In this document: positions 1 through 9,794 of the stretch, piece after piece
Layout of the letters: each line of letters begins with the position of its first letter
How positions within the stretch are numbered: position 1 is the first letter of the stretch
IMG/VR virus record: IMGVR_UViG_3300008450_003920
Location: 1 to 25,638 of that record
Reading direction: 5' to 3' (one strand)
Length of the DNA: 25,638 nucleotides
From: a virus
Translations under genes and position numbers: made by a program
Notes under the pieces: generated by a model
What the model saw: only the letters and a program-made list of their open reading frames with translations
Database searches by the model: none
What the model was told of the DNA's origin: nothing

Positions 1-3000
1 TTACTGTACCAATTGTTGTAACATTTGAACCTTCAAAAGTAACTCGTGTGCCACCATCTTCTGTTAGTACTAGGCTGTTACTGCCTTGTGCTAGAACAAA
101 ACTCCAATCCTTTGGTGTTACACCATTGTTTCTTGTGTATTCAACTGTGCCGGGGCCGGCTGTAACATTACTTACACCTAAGTTTACACCGCTGGTTAAT
201 CCACTATCATAATAAAGTTCATATGAATTTGTTAATCCACCACTAGTATTTGCTTTTACATAAAATACATTACCATTTAGTGCTGCGGCAACAGTAGTGT
301 TAACAAAGTTATTAATTGTTACTGCTGTGCCATCTACTAACCCATTTGGCGTAAAGGCAAATCTTATACGGTCTGGACTTGTGCCACCATAATAGTTTGT
401 TTGACCTGTTCTTACGCGAACATTTGCATTTGCACTGGTATAATTTCTATCAATGCTGAGAACAAGGTCACCTTCACGCTGTGTAGTTGAGTTGTTACCG
501 TTGGTTACAGCAAGTTTACTACCAGTTAATGCACCTGTATTGTTATAGTTAATCTGTGCAAAATGTGCGCCGCTAGTATTAATAGCAGTAGTATTAGGAT
601 CACTACCATTAATAGTTTGATTGTACAGTAATACGCTGTTACCTTGGCTACTGGCAACATAAGAAGGCGCAAAGATAATTGGTCGGTGTGTACCGGTGCT
701 GTCTTGAGCACTAGCAATAAGTGTATTGCCCATAGTGCTAGCAAGATACAAACTTCTATTAAAGTTTTCAGTAGAACTATTTGGACTAATACCAAAATAC
801 ATGCCAACACCACTGTTGGTATCTATATGGTCTTGACCAGCAACACCACTAATCCATGCTGGCGGACCTAATGTACCAGGAGCACCAAGTGTTTGAGTTG
901 AACCCCACCAAGTAATACGCCCTAATTCATCATTTTTGCGTGGATAAGTTTCTGTATAAGGTAAATTTTTATTGCCTCTAGCACTGGTAAAGAATAGACG
1001 TGGTCCAAAAGTTGTAGGATTAGTTGCCTGTCCACTGTTATCACTATATTGCTTTAATAGTAGTTGCGTGTTAGGTGCGTTACCAGCATAGTCAGTAGTG
1101 ACATTTGCTAAACCATCCCACAGCACATTAATACCAAAACTTGGTAAACTATCATTTTCAGCACGACCTGATAAATCAGCATTACCAACAACAAATCCTC
1201 GAGGTGCTTGGAACACTGAAGTAGGTGATTCTACTTTGTTTCTACCAATGAAATTATTTGTTAGATTACCTAGTGTGTAATTACCTGCAACACCTGCTGT
1301 AATTACATCAAAGTCATTGATATTGAATCCACTCTTTGGATATGCATATTTGCTAGTAAACAATGGCTCACTGTTTATTAGTGTAGTTTTACTGCCACTA
1401 CCATTAACATCAAACTCACTGTATACTGCAATTGCTTGACCTGTGGTTGTATCTAACAACACTGGGTGTAAGAAGAATGCAAGTACATCCAATGTTAAAT
1501 CTACTGATGCAGTTGCGCTAGCACTCATGTATATGGTACTGTTTGCAGCATCAACACTGGTTACTACAGTATTTTGTGGGAATGGATACGGTGAATCTTC
1601 ATTTACCGAAAGCATACTGTTAACAGCAACATTTGATATGTTTGCTGCTATACCTGCGCCGGTGATTCCAATAACATATTGATATAATGAAACACCTGTG
1701 ATAGCATTACTACCAACAGTGGTATTACCAGTATTAAACACAAAGTTTTCAATATTAGCAACACCGCTATATGAACTTACAGCATTACCGGCATAATTGT
1801 TTGCTCTAAAGAATGCATAACCATCACTGCTAACATTACCACTGAACACATCTGTATTGTTGTATTTCTGTTGCGTAACTAATGCGTTAGCAGTATTCAA
1901 TACAATGTTCTTAGTTGCTTCAGCAGTGATTGTGCTGACATTAGCCAGCGCATTTGCCATACCAATTGTACCAGTTGCAGTAATTGGACCACCAGTTAAG
2001 TTTTCACCAGTGTTAATTTGTGTTACTGTACCAGCCGCACTTGTATCAGCAGGTGTAAATGTAAACACACCATTGCTGTTGTCATAACTTAAATTACCAT
2101 TTCCGCTAGGTGATCCTACTGTTACACTGATGTTGCTTCTTACACGCTGAGTAGTGTAATAAAGATTTGTGCCTTCTGCTAGATCACTGGTTGATGCTGG
2201 AATTGGATAATATGTTGTACCGTTGTTGGTAAACTCCCAGCGTGTGCTTTGCTCGTTCCACTTCAACATTGTGTTTGTCGCAGTAGGACGATTAGAAATA
2301 ATTTCTACATTACTATTTGTTGCAGCATTACTGTTTAGTGTAATCTTTTGGTCTGTTACATACAAGTCAGTAACATTTTGATAATTGATGTTACCTGTTG
2401 CGTTAATGTTGCCATTGACATCTAGATTACCACCAACTGTTAATGGTTGTGTAGCAATGTATGCAACAACTTGTGCGTTTGACACAGTTGTTATGCCAGT
2501 TAGTAAACTACCATTACCTAAGAAATAATTTGTACTGATATTACCTGATGGTGCACTAATATTGCCGCCAGCAATAACATGGTTTAGGGTATTAAGTATT
2601 CTACCATAAATTTCGCCATCTTTCTTAATGTAAGCATTGCTGTTATCAATTAATGGATCTTCTGCACCAACATAAACATTGCCAAATATTCTTACGTCAG
2701 CATCAGCATCACTGCTGCCACTACCAGCAATTCTAGATCCAACTTGGAATAGTGTATTACCAGTTGTTTTATGCTTAACAGCAAATCTGTCTGCGGTGCT
2801 GTCATCGCCAATTACGACATTAACGCTGTCAAATCTAATTGTAGCGTTTTGTGATGCACCTGTTTCATCACCAATGATTGTTGGGCTTGTGCCTGATAGT
2901 CTTAGGTTCTTGCCACTAGCAATAGTAACGCAGGCACTTGCGCTGGTTAATGTACCAACACTAATTGTGCCAGTAGTTGTAATGTTGTTACTGCCAAAAC

Positions 3001-4150
3001 CATTTGCTAAGAAGTTAGCAACACTTGCATTGCTGTAAGTTGCTGGTAAGCCTGTTAGTAAACTACCATTACCTAAAATAAATCCGCCGCTGATATTGCC
3101 TGTTGTGGTAATGCTTGCAGTACCGCTCAATCCAATAATACCAGTTGTATTACTGTAAGTTATTGGAGATGTGCTGCTTAATAAATTGCGTACATCGCTG
3201 TCGCTAGGACCGCTGTAAGTAAACACACCATTTGCACTACTGTATGTAAATGAACCTAGTCCACCAGCATCTGTTGCGCTAACATTACCGCGTGCTCTTG
3301 CCGCAGTAAAATATAGATTTGTATTTTCAGCAATATTTGCTGTGGTTAGTGTTGCACTTGAACCAAGAGGAATTGTTATGCCATTAATAATAACATTGCT
3401 GTTAGCAAGTTGACTGTTTGGAATTAAATCACCGCCAGCATCAGTTAGAACACTTAGGTGATAATATTCGCCATCGTAAACAATGCCTAAGTAACTGACA
3501 CCATTAGGTGCTGCATTTAGTGCAGTATCATCGTTGACAAACTTCCAATTTGTCCAGTTGCTGGCAAAGGTAGTTGTATCTAAATATGCTAAACCAATAG
3601 CATCTTGTTCTAGTACTACTAATAAACTTGTGCCTGCTGCCACATTGGCAACATTAATACCTGTGATGTTACCAGTGATGTTGGCTTTGTGCATAGCACC
3701 ATTTGCAACATTGATTGTAACATTGCCGCTGATATTACCATTATCAAAAACAGTATCACGATATTGTTTTAGTGTGATATTGCTGTTTAGTATTGATGTT
3801 GGTACTCTATTATCAACTCGGGTATCTGTAAAATAAAGATTGGTGCTGCCTTCAGCAAGGTCGTCTGTGGTCTTGCCGCTAAATGCAGCATTACTATCAA
3901 AACTAAAGATACCTGTGCTGACATTGTATAGGATAGGTGCAGTATTGCCCAGCGCCGCGCGAACATCGGCGTCACTAACAGCCGCAACTTCTGCAACATT
4001 AATTATGTTTTGTGTTGTGCCTACATTAATATTACTTTCTAGTACAGTAATATTAGAAATAATAACACCGTCATCACTGACAGTAATATTACTTTGACTA
4101 GTGCTTACAACAATGTTGCTAACATTTGTATCAACGGAAACATTGGCCAT
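1..4150 (-). CDS. Giant tail fibre protein, 3' end outside window
   Basis: An uninterrupted reading frame of about 1383 codons runs from an ATG at 4150 to the left edge with no stop, so the C-terminus is missing. A ribosome site (GGAGA) sits 7 bases before the ATG, right after the stop of the upstream gene. The protein is dominated by Asn, Ser, Thr, Gly and Val. It has three copies of a tail-fibre word of the type LAEGTNLYYTTQRV (near residues 95, 268 and 652) and two copies of LGNGSLLTG (near residues 358 and 543). A segment LKWNEQSTRWEFTNNGTTYY precedes the third copy. These words are common in long fibres of marine T4-like phages. The inferred role is a trimeric adhesin contacting the host surface. 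Whether it ends in a self-cleaving chaperone domain cannot be seen. The fibre call is fairly sure; the receptor is unknown. Confidence 0.85.
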   Translation of the reverse strand, partial: MANVSVDTNVSNIVVSTSQSNITVSDDGVIISNITVLESNINVGTTQNIINVAEVAAVSDADVRAALGNTAPILYNVSTGIFSFDSNAAFSGKTTDDLAEGSTNLYFTDTRVDNRVPTSILNSNITLKQYRDTVFDNGNISGNVTINVANGAMHKANITGNITGINVANVAAGTSLLVVLEQDAIGLAYLDTTTFASNWTNWKFVNDDTALNAAPNGVSYLGIVYDGEYYHLSVLTDAGGDLIPNSQLANSNVIINGITIPLGSSATLTTANIAENTNLYFTAARARGNVSATDAGGLGSFTYSSANGVFTYSGPSDSDVRNLLSSTSPITYSNTTGIIGLSGTASITTTGNISGGFILGNGSLLTGLPATYSNASVANFLANGFGSNNITTTGTISVGTLTSASACVTIASGKNLRLSGTSPTIIGDETGASQNATIRFDSVNVVIGDDSTADRFAVKHKTTGNTLFQVGSRIAGSGSSDADADVRIFGNVYVGAEDPLIDNSNAYIKKDGEIYGRILNTLNHVIAGGNISAPSGNISTNYFLGNGSLLTGITTVSNAQVVAYIATQPLTVGGNLDVNGNINATGNINYQNVTDLYVTDQKITLNSNAATNSNVEIISNRPTATNTMLKWNEQSTRWEFTNNGTTYYPIPASTSDLAEGTNLYYTTQRVRSNISVTVGSPSGNGNLSYDNSNGVFTFTPADTSAAGTVTQINTGENLTGGPITATGTIGMANALANVSTITAEATKNIVLNTANALVTQQKYNNTDVFSGNVSSDGYAFFRANNYAGNAVSSYSGVANIENFVFNTGNTTVGSNAITGVSLYQYVIGITGAGIAANISNVAVNSMLSVNEDSPYPFPQNTVVTSVDAANSTIYMSASATASVDLTLDVLAFFLHPVLLDTTTGQAIAVYSEFDVNGSGSKTTLINSEPLFTSKYAYPKSGFNINDFDVITAGVAGNYTLGNLTNNFIGRNKVESPTSVFQAPRGFVVGNADLSGRAENDSLPSFGINVLWDGLANVTTDYAGNAPNTQLLLKQYSDNSGQATNPTTFGPRLFFTSARGNKNLPYTETYPRKNDELGRITWWGSTQTLGAPGTLGPPAWISGVAGQDHIDTNSGVGMYFGISPNSSTENFNRSLYLASTMGNTLIASAQDSTGTHRPIIFAPSYVASSQGNSVLLYNQTINGSDPNTTAINTSGAHFAQINYNNTGALTGSKLAVTNGNNSTTQREGDLVLSIDRNYTSANANVRVRTGQTNYYGGTSPDRIRFAFTPNGLVDGTAVTINNFVNTTVAAALNGNVFYVKANTSGGLTNSYELYYDSGLTSGVNLGVSNVTAGPGTVEYTRNNGVTPKDWSFVLAQGSNSLVLTEDGGTRVTFEGSNVTTIGTV
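2499..2521 (-). repeat. Internal direct repeat in the tail fibre gene, copy 2
   Basis: A 23-base stretch is identical to 3054-3076 and encodes LGNGSLLT in both places. It marks a repeated fibre module in which a GN-I-S-rich strand leads into GNGSLLTG. Exact nucleotide identity suggests recent duplication, or constraint on a folded module. Confidence 0.75.
3054..3076 (-). repeat. Internal direct repeat in the tail fibre gene, copy 1
   Basis: Identical over 23 bases to 2499-2521 and in the same reading frame of the fibre gene. The flanking sequence is similar but not identical. Confidence 0.75.
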
Positions 4151-4161
4151 GGTTTATCTCC

Positions 4162-4686
4162 TTATACCAGGCTTACAAAGCCGCCGTTTATACTGACGTT
4201 CGTCTCCGTTCTAGGGTTACCTATGCGACCTCCTACACGGGGATCAAATCGTTCGATGATCGCCCAGCGGTGCATATCTTTTCTTGCTGTGCTTGCGCTG
4301 CTTGAATCCCATTGGAAAGAAAGAACAGTAATTGCAACATTTGCTCTTGCATCTGGATAAATGTTACCAGTATAGCGGTTTTCAGGAATAGTTAATGTAA
4401 CTGTGCCAACCGATGCGTTGCTTACACTGATGTAAGGGGCACCAACTGTGCCTACATTAGCAAAGTAACCAACTACTGTTGAATCTGTAAAGTTGGGGTC
4501 GCCTGTATCACGATTGTAACTCATTGTATCAACAACAATGGTCTGGTAGTCTGCGCTGAACACATAACCAGTGATATTAGTGTTGAAGTTATAGGTAAAA
4601 GTCTTTTGACTTCTTGGGAACAACTCAATAACTTGAGTATCTGGACTGCCAATATAGTTGGCAAAATCTAACAATCGATTCGACAT
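4162..4686 (-). CDS. Virion-associated protein of unknown fold, 174 aa
   Basis: Starts at ATG 4686 with CAGGAG about 6 bases upstream and ends just before the fibre gene, whose ribosome site abuts its stop. The protein is beta-rich in appearance, with no signal peptide or membrane segment. The C-terminal third contains LSFQWD followed by DMHRWAIIERFDPRVGGRIG and a short NVSINGGFVSLV tail. I do not recognise a named family. Its place between a beta-propeller adhesin and the giant fibre suggests a fibre adaptor, baseplate-type connector or accessory virion protein; this is inference from position only. A 90-base leader with a T4-late-like ATAAATAG precedes it, so it may begin its own transcript together with the fibre. 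Confidence 0.75.
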   Translation of the reverse strand: MSNRLLDFANYIGSPDTQVIELFPRSQKTFTYNFNTNITGYVFSADYQTIVVDTMSYNRDTGDPNFTDSTVVGYFANVGTVGAPYISVSNASVGTVTLTIPENRYTGNIYPDARANVAITVLSFQWDSSSASTARKDMHRWAIIERFDPRVGGRIGNPRTETNVSINGGFVSLV

Positions 4687-4744
4687 AGCGACTCCTGAGG
4701 GATCTTCCCCATAGACTGAGGCCTATGAGGCTTAATTTACTTTA

Positions 4745-4752
4745 CTATTTAT
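4745..4752 (-). promoter_or_regulatory. Possible T4-late-like promoter element
   Basis: The minus strand reads ATAAATAG here, close to the T4 late promoter consensus TATAAATA, about 58 bases before the ATG of the 174-aa gene in a 90-base gap. Similar octamers occur before the portal and small terminase genes. No -35 box is evident. The rest of the gap (4687-4744) holds only weak short inverted repeats. Confidence 0.35.
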
Positions 4753-4776
4753 GCGTTTTGCAAAAATGTCTGCGTT

Positions 4777-6678
4777 TTAGTACTTGTTATAGTAGGAACT
4801 TAGCATCCAATGCCCTGCGTCTACTGATCCAATGTTTAAGTTAATCTTTAACACAGGTGTATTTGGTCCTGTAGGTGTGCAATAAATGCTGCCATCTTGC
4901 CCTAATGTACCACCCCACCATTTTATTTCGCTACCAAATGTGCCTATTGTGCTTGTGGTATTGCTGCTTGGATCATATACTAAAACACTTGTTGCTCTAT
5001 ATGGTATAAAATAAATTTTACCATCTGGTGCAGCCACAGCACCACTATATTTTTCTGTGCCAGCAGTAACACTTATTGAACTAGCACTACCATCTGCTTT
5101 TAATCTATAGATAGTATTAGATGTGTATGGTGCAAAATAAATGCTACCATCATTGCCTAAACAACCACCACTCCATTTTTGTCCACCTAATCCACCAATT
5201 GGTACAAATTGCTTTGTGCCAATATTGGGATTAACCTCTACATAACTAGTAGAATTATGTGGGATGAATACAACATTACCATTGTTTCTTAACACAGACC
5301 CTTGCCACATAACATTGCCTGAACCATAAGTTTCTACAAATGGTGGTGTTAAGAACATTCTTGTTCTTTGATTATTTTGCCAAGTTGTTAAAGTTTCGCC
5401 ACCTATTGAACCAAATGGTCTAGGCTCATAAGTGTAATCACCATCTGGTGGAGACGCAGTATATGTACCATAATTTTCTACTAACAATCTATTTCTTTCA
5501 CCGGGTGCAACAAAGATGTTACCTTGGTATGTTTGATAGATATTAGAAGTTGGTGTTAGTACTGAGCCACCAAATTTACATGTACCAACACCACCACCAA
5601 AGATTTCTAAAGTTCTTGTTGGTGATGATGTATCACCACTTCTTCTTACAATTGATATACTGTCGTTAATTGGGTTAATTGATAGGAAAGCATTAGCACC
5701 GCTATTTCCATCACCACCTGGAGCACAAACAATTTCGTTAGTTGAAGTATTTGGTATAGTTCTTAATGTACCGCCAGTCCAACCAGCATAGCCAGTGCCA
5801 CTGGGTAAATTAATAATACTTGTTGTGCCAGCAGTTGTATTGATCTTAAGAACAGTATTACTGTTAGTTGAATTACCTGATGGCGCATAAATGTTACCAC
5901 CCGGTGCAAGTACAGCACCTCGATACACATTTGATCTTGACACACTGATATTGCTTAGGGTAGGTGAACTTGCCACATTGGCTGGAGGTGTGTAACCACC
6001 TCTGCTTGGATGTAGTGCAAAGTATTCTGGTGAACGCACACCAACATAGTTACTGCTGGTTGCAATTACTCTACCAGTAGGACTTTGTGTACGCAATTGT
6101 ACAGCAATAGTTGCTTCTGTATAATATTGTGTGGCTGGATTAATTGTTAATGGCAAACTGATATTGCCACCAGCACCTACCACAGCACTACCAGTGCTAG
6201 CATTAAAAATACCTGTGTTAGTACCTGTTAGACTCCAATATACTGTTGTACCAACTGGTAATATACTGTTAACAATAAAACTTGCATTGTTAAAGAAAGG
6301 CGAACTTACATTACTAAATGTATAGTTGATATTTTGCACAGTTACATTAGAACTAGTTGCTAAAACTTTTGGACCAGATGTTAAACGCAATGCAAATGTT
6401 GCGTCATCATAAACTTGTCTTGTAATTGTACCAATGCCTGCACCATTAGGTGTTACTGTGCCTGTGGTAACATTATCAATAAAGATATTTGCTGTTTCAT
6501 ACAGCGTGTCCCAATTTAAAGTAGGACTGGTTGTTAAATTTGTTGACACATTGAACACAGCATTGATATTGCCATTTACAATACTTGCGGCTGGACTAAT
6601 AGAAAATGTCGCAAGAACAGGAGTAGTTTCTCCTACTTTCTTTTTTCTAAAGAATGTAAATTTTTCTGTAAATGGCAT
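4777..6678 (-). CDS. Tail adhesin with Ig-like repeats and a beta-propeller
   Basis: A 633-aa protein starting at ATG 6678 with CTGGAG close upstream. Residues about 20-215 appear to hold two tandem Ig-like repeats: each ends with a similar strand, one reading FALRLTSGPKVLATSSN and the other VQLRTQSPTGRVIATSSN. From about residue 245 to the end there are repeating blades of the pattern W/Y-x-GG-x-L-xx-DG-x-IYF-xP followed by a strand with V-x-P, for example WSGGCLGNDGSIYFAPY, YSGAVAAPDGKIYFIPY and WWGGTLGQDGSIYCTP. This looks like a kelch- or NHL-style beta-propeller. Such propellers bind sugars or proteins, so a receptor-binding role at the tail tip is inferred. It lies downstream of the tip protein and upstream of the fibre. 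The short N-terminal KFTFFRKKK stretch may be the virion anchor. Confidence 0.75.
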   Translation of the reverse strand: MPFTEKFTFFRKKKVGETTPVLATFSISPAASIVNGNINAVFNVSTNLTTSPTLNWDTLYETANIFIDNVTTGTVTPNGAGIGTITRQVYDDATFALRLTSGPKVLATSSNVTVQNINYTFSNVSSPFFNNASFIVNSILPVGTTVYWSLTGTNTGIFNASTGSAVVGAGGNISLPLTINPATQYYTEATIAVQLRTQSPTGRVIATSSNYVGVRSPEYFALHPSRGGYTPPANVASSPTLSNISVSRSNVYRGAVLAPGGNIYAPSGNSTNSNTVLKINTTAGTTSIINLPSGTGYAGWTGGTLRTIPNTSTNEIVCAPGGDGNSGANAFLSINPINDSISIVRRSGDTSSPTRTLEIFGGGVGTCKFGGSVLTPTSNIYQTYQGNIFVAPGERNRLLVENYGTYTASPPDGDYTYEPRPFGSIGGETLTTWQNNQRTRMFLTPPFVETYGSGNVMWQGSVLRNNGNVVFIPHNSTSYVEVNPNIGTKQFVPIGGLGGQKWSGGCLGNDGSIYFAPYTSNTIYRLKADGSASSISVTAGTEKYSGAVAAPDGKIYFIPYRATSVLVYDPSSNTTSTIGTFGSEIKWWGGTLGQDGSIYCTPTGPNTPVLKINLNIGSVDAGHWMLSSYYNKY

Positions 6679-6689
6679 TATGGCTCCAG

Positions 6690-6845
6690 TTAAATTGTGC
6701 TTTCGCTTACAATACGATATTCGTGTGCAGTACTGGTTTCCATAACAGCCTCAATTTGTGCAATACAATCTGCACGGTCTGTGCCTGTTACAGTTGCTTC
6801 AACACTTAAACTTGCATGAACATATTCTACAACAATCTTATACAT
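6690..6845 (-). CDS. Small hypothetical protein, 51 aa
   Basis: A short frame from ATG 6845 to TAA 6690 lies between the fibre-assembly chaperone-like gene and the propeller adhesin. A GGAGAAATAA ribosome site precedes it, and its end overlaps the ribosome site of the next gene. The protein begins MYKIVVEYVHASLSVEATVT and ends RIVSESTI, suggesting a small alpha/beta fold with an amphipathic middle helix (ADCIAQIEAVMETS). No family recognised. Codon use matches its neighbours and the spacing on both sides is tight, which supports a real gene. Confidence 0.7.
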   Translation of the reverse strand: MYKIVVEYVHASLSVEATVTGTDRADCIAQIEAVMETSTAHEYRIVSESTI

Positions 6846-6858
6846 TTATTTCTCCATA

Positions 6859-7248
6859 TCATTGTGGTGGCGTAGGCCACACTACTTCATCAAAACTATT
6901 TACTGTTCCTTGATCATCTGGCAGGTCTCTTAAGGCTTGACGATATACTACCCACTCTGCTCTTTTTGCATCACTGAGACCATTGTCGGGTAACTGACTC
7001 CAATCACTGCCTTCAAGTAAAAATCTTCTACGCTCTCTAATTAAGTTTGCAATACTGGGTTGAGGTACAGGTATTGGTTCAATCTTTAATGTTTCTAAGT
7101 TGACACGATTTTTACCAATGCCATCTACTGCACGTCTTAGCACATCCCAATTGGGATTAGTAGCCAATATTGATTGTAATTGTTCTTCACTGATGCGACG
7201 GCAACTTAGTATTTCGCCAGTTGTTTTATCATAGATTGTTTTAAACAT
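6859..7248 (-). CDS. Phage tail/fibre assembly chaperone-like protein
   Basis: A 129-aa protein whose ATG (7248) overlaps the stop of the tip-protein gene as TAATG. Residues 71-129 match the pattern of the small phage tail assembly chaperone family (Pfam Phage_TAC_APC type): an Arg-rich helix, then LLEGSDWSQLPD, LSDAKRAEWVVYRQALRDLP and a final FDEVVWPTPP. The first 65 residues are different and family-specific. Such proteins lie next to tail fibre genes and are thought to help fibre folding or attachment, or to be minor virion proteins. Its position between tip and adhesin genes agrees. Assignment rests on motif memory rather than alignment. Confidence 0.75.
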   Translation of the reverse strand: MFKTIYDKTTGEILSCRRISEEQLQSILATNPNWDVLRRAVDGIGKNRVNLETLKIEPIPVPQPSIANLIRERRRFLLEGSDWSQLPDNGLSDAKRAEWVVYRQALRDLPDDQGTVNSFDEVVWPTPPQ

Positions 7249-9794
7249 TATGGTTCTACCTGACTGTCATTGATCTTAAATAAGTTTACTTTTGGATCAC
7301 CAAAACTTCTAGTATACACAGCATTTGAAAGTGTGCTGTAACCTTGTGCCCAGACGTTTGCACTTACTGGTAACATGTCTAATGCAATGCTTGGATTTAG
7401 ACTGTTTAGATAAGGCACATCAATAAAGATACTGCGACTATCAACAAGTGTTGGCATAATTGTACTGGTTGTTAGTACAACGCCACCACCGCCATAAGTT
7501 ACAGTTGCTTGGTGTGTGGTATTTGCATACAACACATTTGCATTGCTCTTAAATCCTAATTGTGCACCACTATAATAACTACCGCTTGGAAATGCACTAC
7601 CATCTAAAATATATTCACCTTGGTCAATACCAGTTAGGTCATAGGTAATTGGTGTTAGTAGATTAGTATATGTTGCAGCAGTATTTGCTAAGTTAGGACT
7701 TGCATCTGCAAAATTTTCTAACTGTGTACCAGCACCATATGGAGCAATTTGTTTGTTGTCAATAATGTTTTCTACATTGATAGCAATTGGTGGTGTAGTA
7801 ACAACATTACTTCTAGTACCAGTCATACTATCTTCTAAGTGTATCTGGAATCTAAAATCATCACCACCGTTTAGGTTTGTAAAATTGTTTAGGTCACGCA
7901 CAAAGTTAAATGTGCTACCTGGTGCAAAATATGGAAATCCACCTGGTGGTGTAACAATTGTAGTTGTACTACCATTTGTGTTATCAATATTACTTGTGTT
8001 ATTATTAATAACTTCTACAACCGCAGTATCAAATGTTGTGTTGCCTGGCACAAAGATAGGAATATTAACCCACGGTGAAGTGTTACCAAAGTTAATGTTA
8101 CCACCGATAATTGCATCATTGATGTTGATATTTGCTACCACATTACCTGTATTTGGATTGTAGATGTTTGCATTACTGCCATAAATCACATTGCTGGCAA
8201 TGGTAATATTGCCTAATGAAATATTAGCATTGGCGTTCCATGCCCACCAGTTTGGAATACCACTATTGTCTGGTATCACACTACTATTTTCAACAGTTTC
8301 TGTATAAATGCTGTCATCATATTCTAACAATAATATATCAACACTAAGCATACCATCTGTATCTTCAACTTCAGTGGTACGCATTACGCGGAACAGTTTG
8401 TTAGTAAAGCCATAGATTTCATTGCTAACTTTAACAACATCACCTACGTCAACCTGTAGTGCTTGATAGTCTGCTCTAAATTGTAGAACAGTACTAAAGC
8501 GACTTTGGCGTAAATCAATGTTGGAAAGATTAATTGCACGAGCACGATCATTGACCATGTCTAATCTAACATTTAGTTTGTTGTCCGGCTCATTGATATT
8601 TCTACTGCCAGATGGTGTTTCTAAAAATACTGTGTCAGTTTGATCCTTTTGTACAACACTGGGAAATTCTATTTCCATTTGATTGTATAGATTAAACAGG
8701 TCAGTATTGGTCAATGTTATTTTGCTAACAATGTTGTCATCATTAAACACATAGGCATTGGCTTTTTCAGCAGTAGTGGCTGCGCGATTAACCACAATAC
8801 CAAACTTACCTGATTTATTATTGTAGGTAAAGAATGCGCCGCTGTTGCGACAAATCTTGTCAATGTTATCTTTGCAATTGTTGTAGGTGCTAACAATGCC
8901 ATCAATTTCATAGCGTGGATGACTTTGTAACACATTTGCGCTGTCGTAATAATTTACACTGGTGCTGCAATGTGTAGCCCAAGCATTGAAACTGTCAGTA
9001 TCAATAAAAGTATTAGCAAGATCACAACCATAGCGGTCGTTGCGTAAGTAATCAAGTAACACATTGGCTGGGTTGCTTACATTATTTTCAATATCAAATG
9101 TAATAGCATCCAACTGCACCAAGTTGTTCTCTGGATCATAATCAATTTCAAAAATAGCAAAAACTAAATTAGCCATACTATTTGATGCACTCCAGTTACT
9201 AAACTGTCCTGTGCCCGATCCATATGCGTTTACTTTGTTTGTGGTTGGAAAGATTTGATTGGTGCTACTGCTGCCGCCAGCATAAACTCTGCAACGGATC
9301 TTACCATTATCCCATTTCTTTTGAATGCCTACACTATTGGTCGCTGTTGCGTTGCTGTCAATAATACTACTTACAATGTGATTTTGAGCACCGCTGTAAC
9401 CAAACACCAATTCATTGTCACCGCGATAAATCTTATTCACAGTCCATGTTTCGCCTGGTGTAAATTCACTTAACACCAATGCGTAAGTCATTGTTTTGTT
9501 TTGATTTTTGATTTCAGCATCTATGATAATGCCGCCCATGTAATTGCGACCGTATAGTTTGCCTACTTTATTATCAGTGCCGGGCGGTAACTGAATCTTT
9601 GCGCCAGGATCCTCTGGTTTAGGTACTTTACCCACACCAAGTATCTTTGCAGTACCATATGCAAGACCAGCAGCAACAGCACCGGCAACAATTGTACCAG
9701 CAATACTGAGACCAACACCTGCAATGGTTGCAAAGGTACCGGTTAAACCAATAGCACCTGCAATTGCTGCACCTATCGCTGTAAAGACTGCCAT
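7248..9794 (-). CDS. Tail tip attachment protein (lambda J-like)
   Basis: An 848-aa protein from ATG 9794. The first 55 residues are a Gly/Ala-rich hydrophobic stretch (AIAGAIGLTGTFATIAG) resembling the membrane-active N-termini of many tip proteins. Next come IQLPPGTDNKVGKLYGRNYMGG and a long beta-rich hub region with the DYLRNDRYGCDLANTFIDT segment typical of J-like tip proteins (residues about 240-265), then VDVGDVVKVSNEIYGF near 455. The C-terminal 350 residues are Asn/Thr-rich and probably host-specific. The inferred role is to close the tail tip, contact the receptor and pierce the envelope. It follows hub genes in the usual lambda-type order (H, M, L, K, I, J). Confidence 0.85.
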   Translation of the reverse strand: MAVFTAIGAAIAGAIGLTGTFATIAGVGLSIAGTIVAGAVAAGLAYGTAKILGVGKVPKPEDPGAKIQLPPGTDNKVGKLYGRNYMGGIIIDAEIKNQNKTMTYALVLSEFTPGETWTVNKIYRGDNELVFGYSGAQNHIVSSIIDSNATATNSVGIQKKWDNGKIRCRVYAGGSSSTNQIFPTTNKVNAYGSGTGQFSNWSASNSMANLVFAIFEIDYDPENNLVQLDAITFDIENNVSNPANVLLDYLRNDRYGCDLANTFIDTDSFNAWATHCSTSVNYYDSANVLQSHPRYEIDGIVSTYNNCKDNIDKICRNSGAFFTYNNKSGKFGIVVNRAATTAEKANAYVFNDDNIVSKITLTNTDLFNLYNQMEIEFPSVVQKDQTDTVFLETPSGSRNINEPDNKLNVRLDMVNDRARAINLSNIDLRQSRFSTVLQFRADYQALQVDVGDVVKVSNEIYGFTNKLFRVMRTTEVEDTDGMLSVDILLLEYDDSIYTETVENSSVIPDNSGIPNWWAWNANANISLGNITIASNVIYGSNANIYNPNTGNVVANININDAIIGGNINFGNTSPWVNIPIFVPGNTTFDTAVVEVINNNTSNIDNTNGSTTTIVTPPGGFPYFAPGSTFNFVRDLNNFTNLNGGDDFRFQIHLEDSMTGTRSNVVTTPPIAINVENIIDNKQIAPYGAGTQLENFADASPNLANTAATYTNLLTPITYDLTGIDQGEYILDGSAFPSGSYYSGAQLGFKSNANVLYANTTHQATVTYGGGGVVLTTSTIMPTLVDSRSIFIDVPYLNSLNPSIALDMLPVSANVWAQGYSTLSNAVYTRSFGDPKVNLFKINDSQVEP

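Noticed and set aside
2679-3836. Plus-strand ORFs of 100-119 aa inside the fibre region
   Set aside because: They mirror the low-complexity fibre gene on the minus strand, have no ribosome site and hydrophobic composition typical of antisense frames.
7753-8163. Plus-strand 136-aa ORF
   Set aside because: Antisense to the tip protein, with Leu/Val-rich composition from mirror codons.
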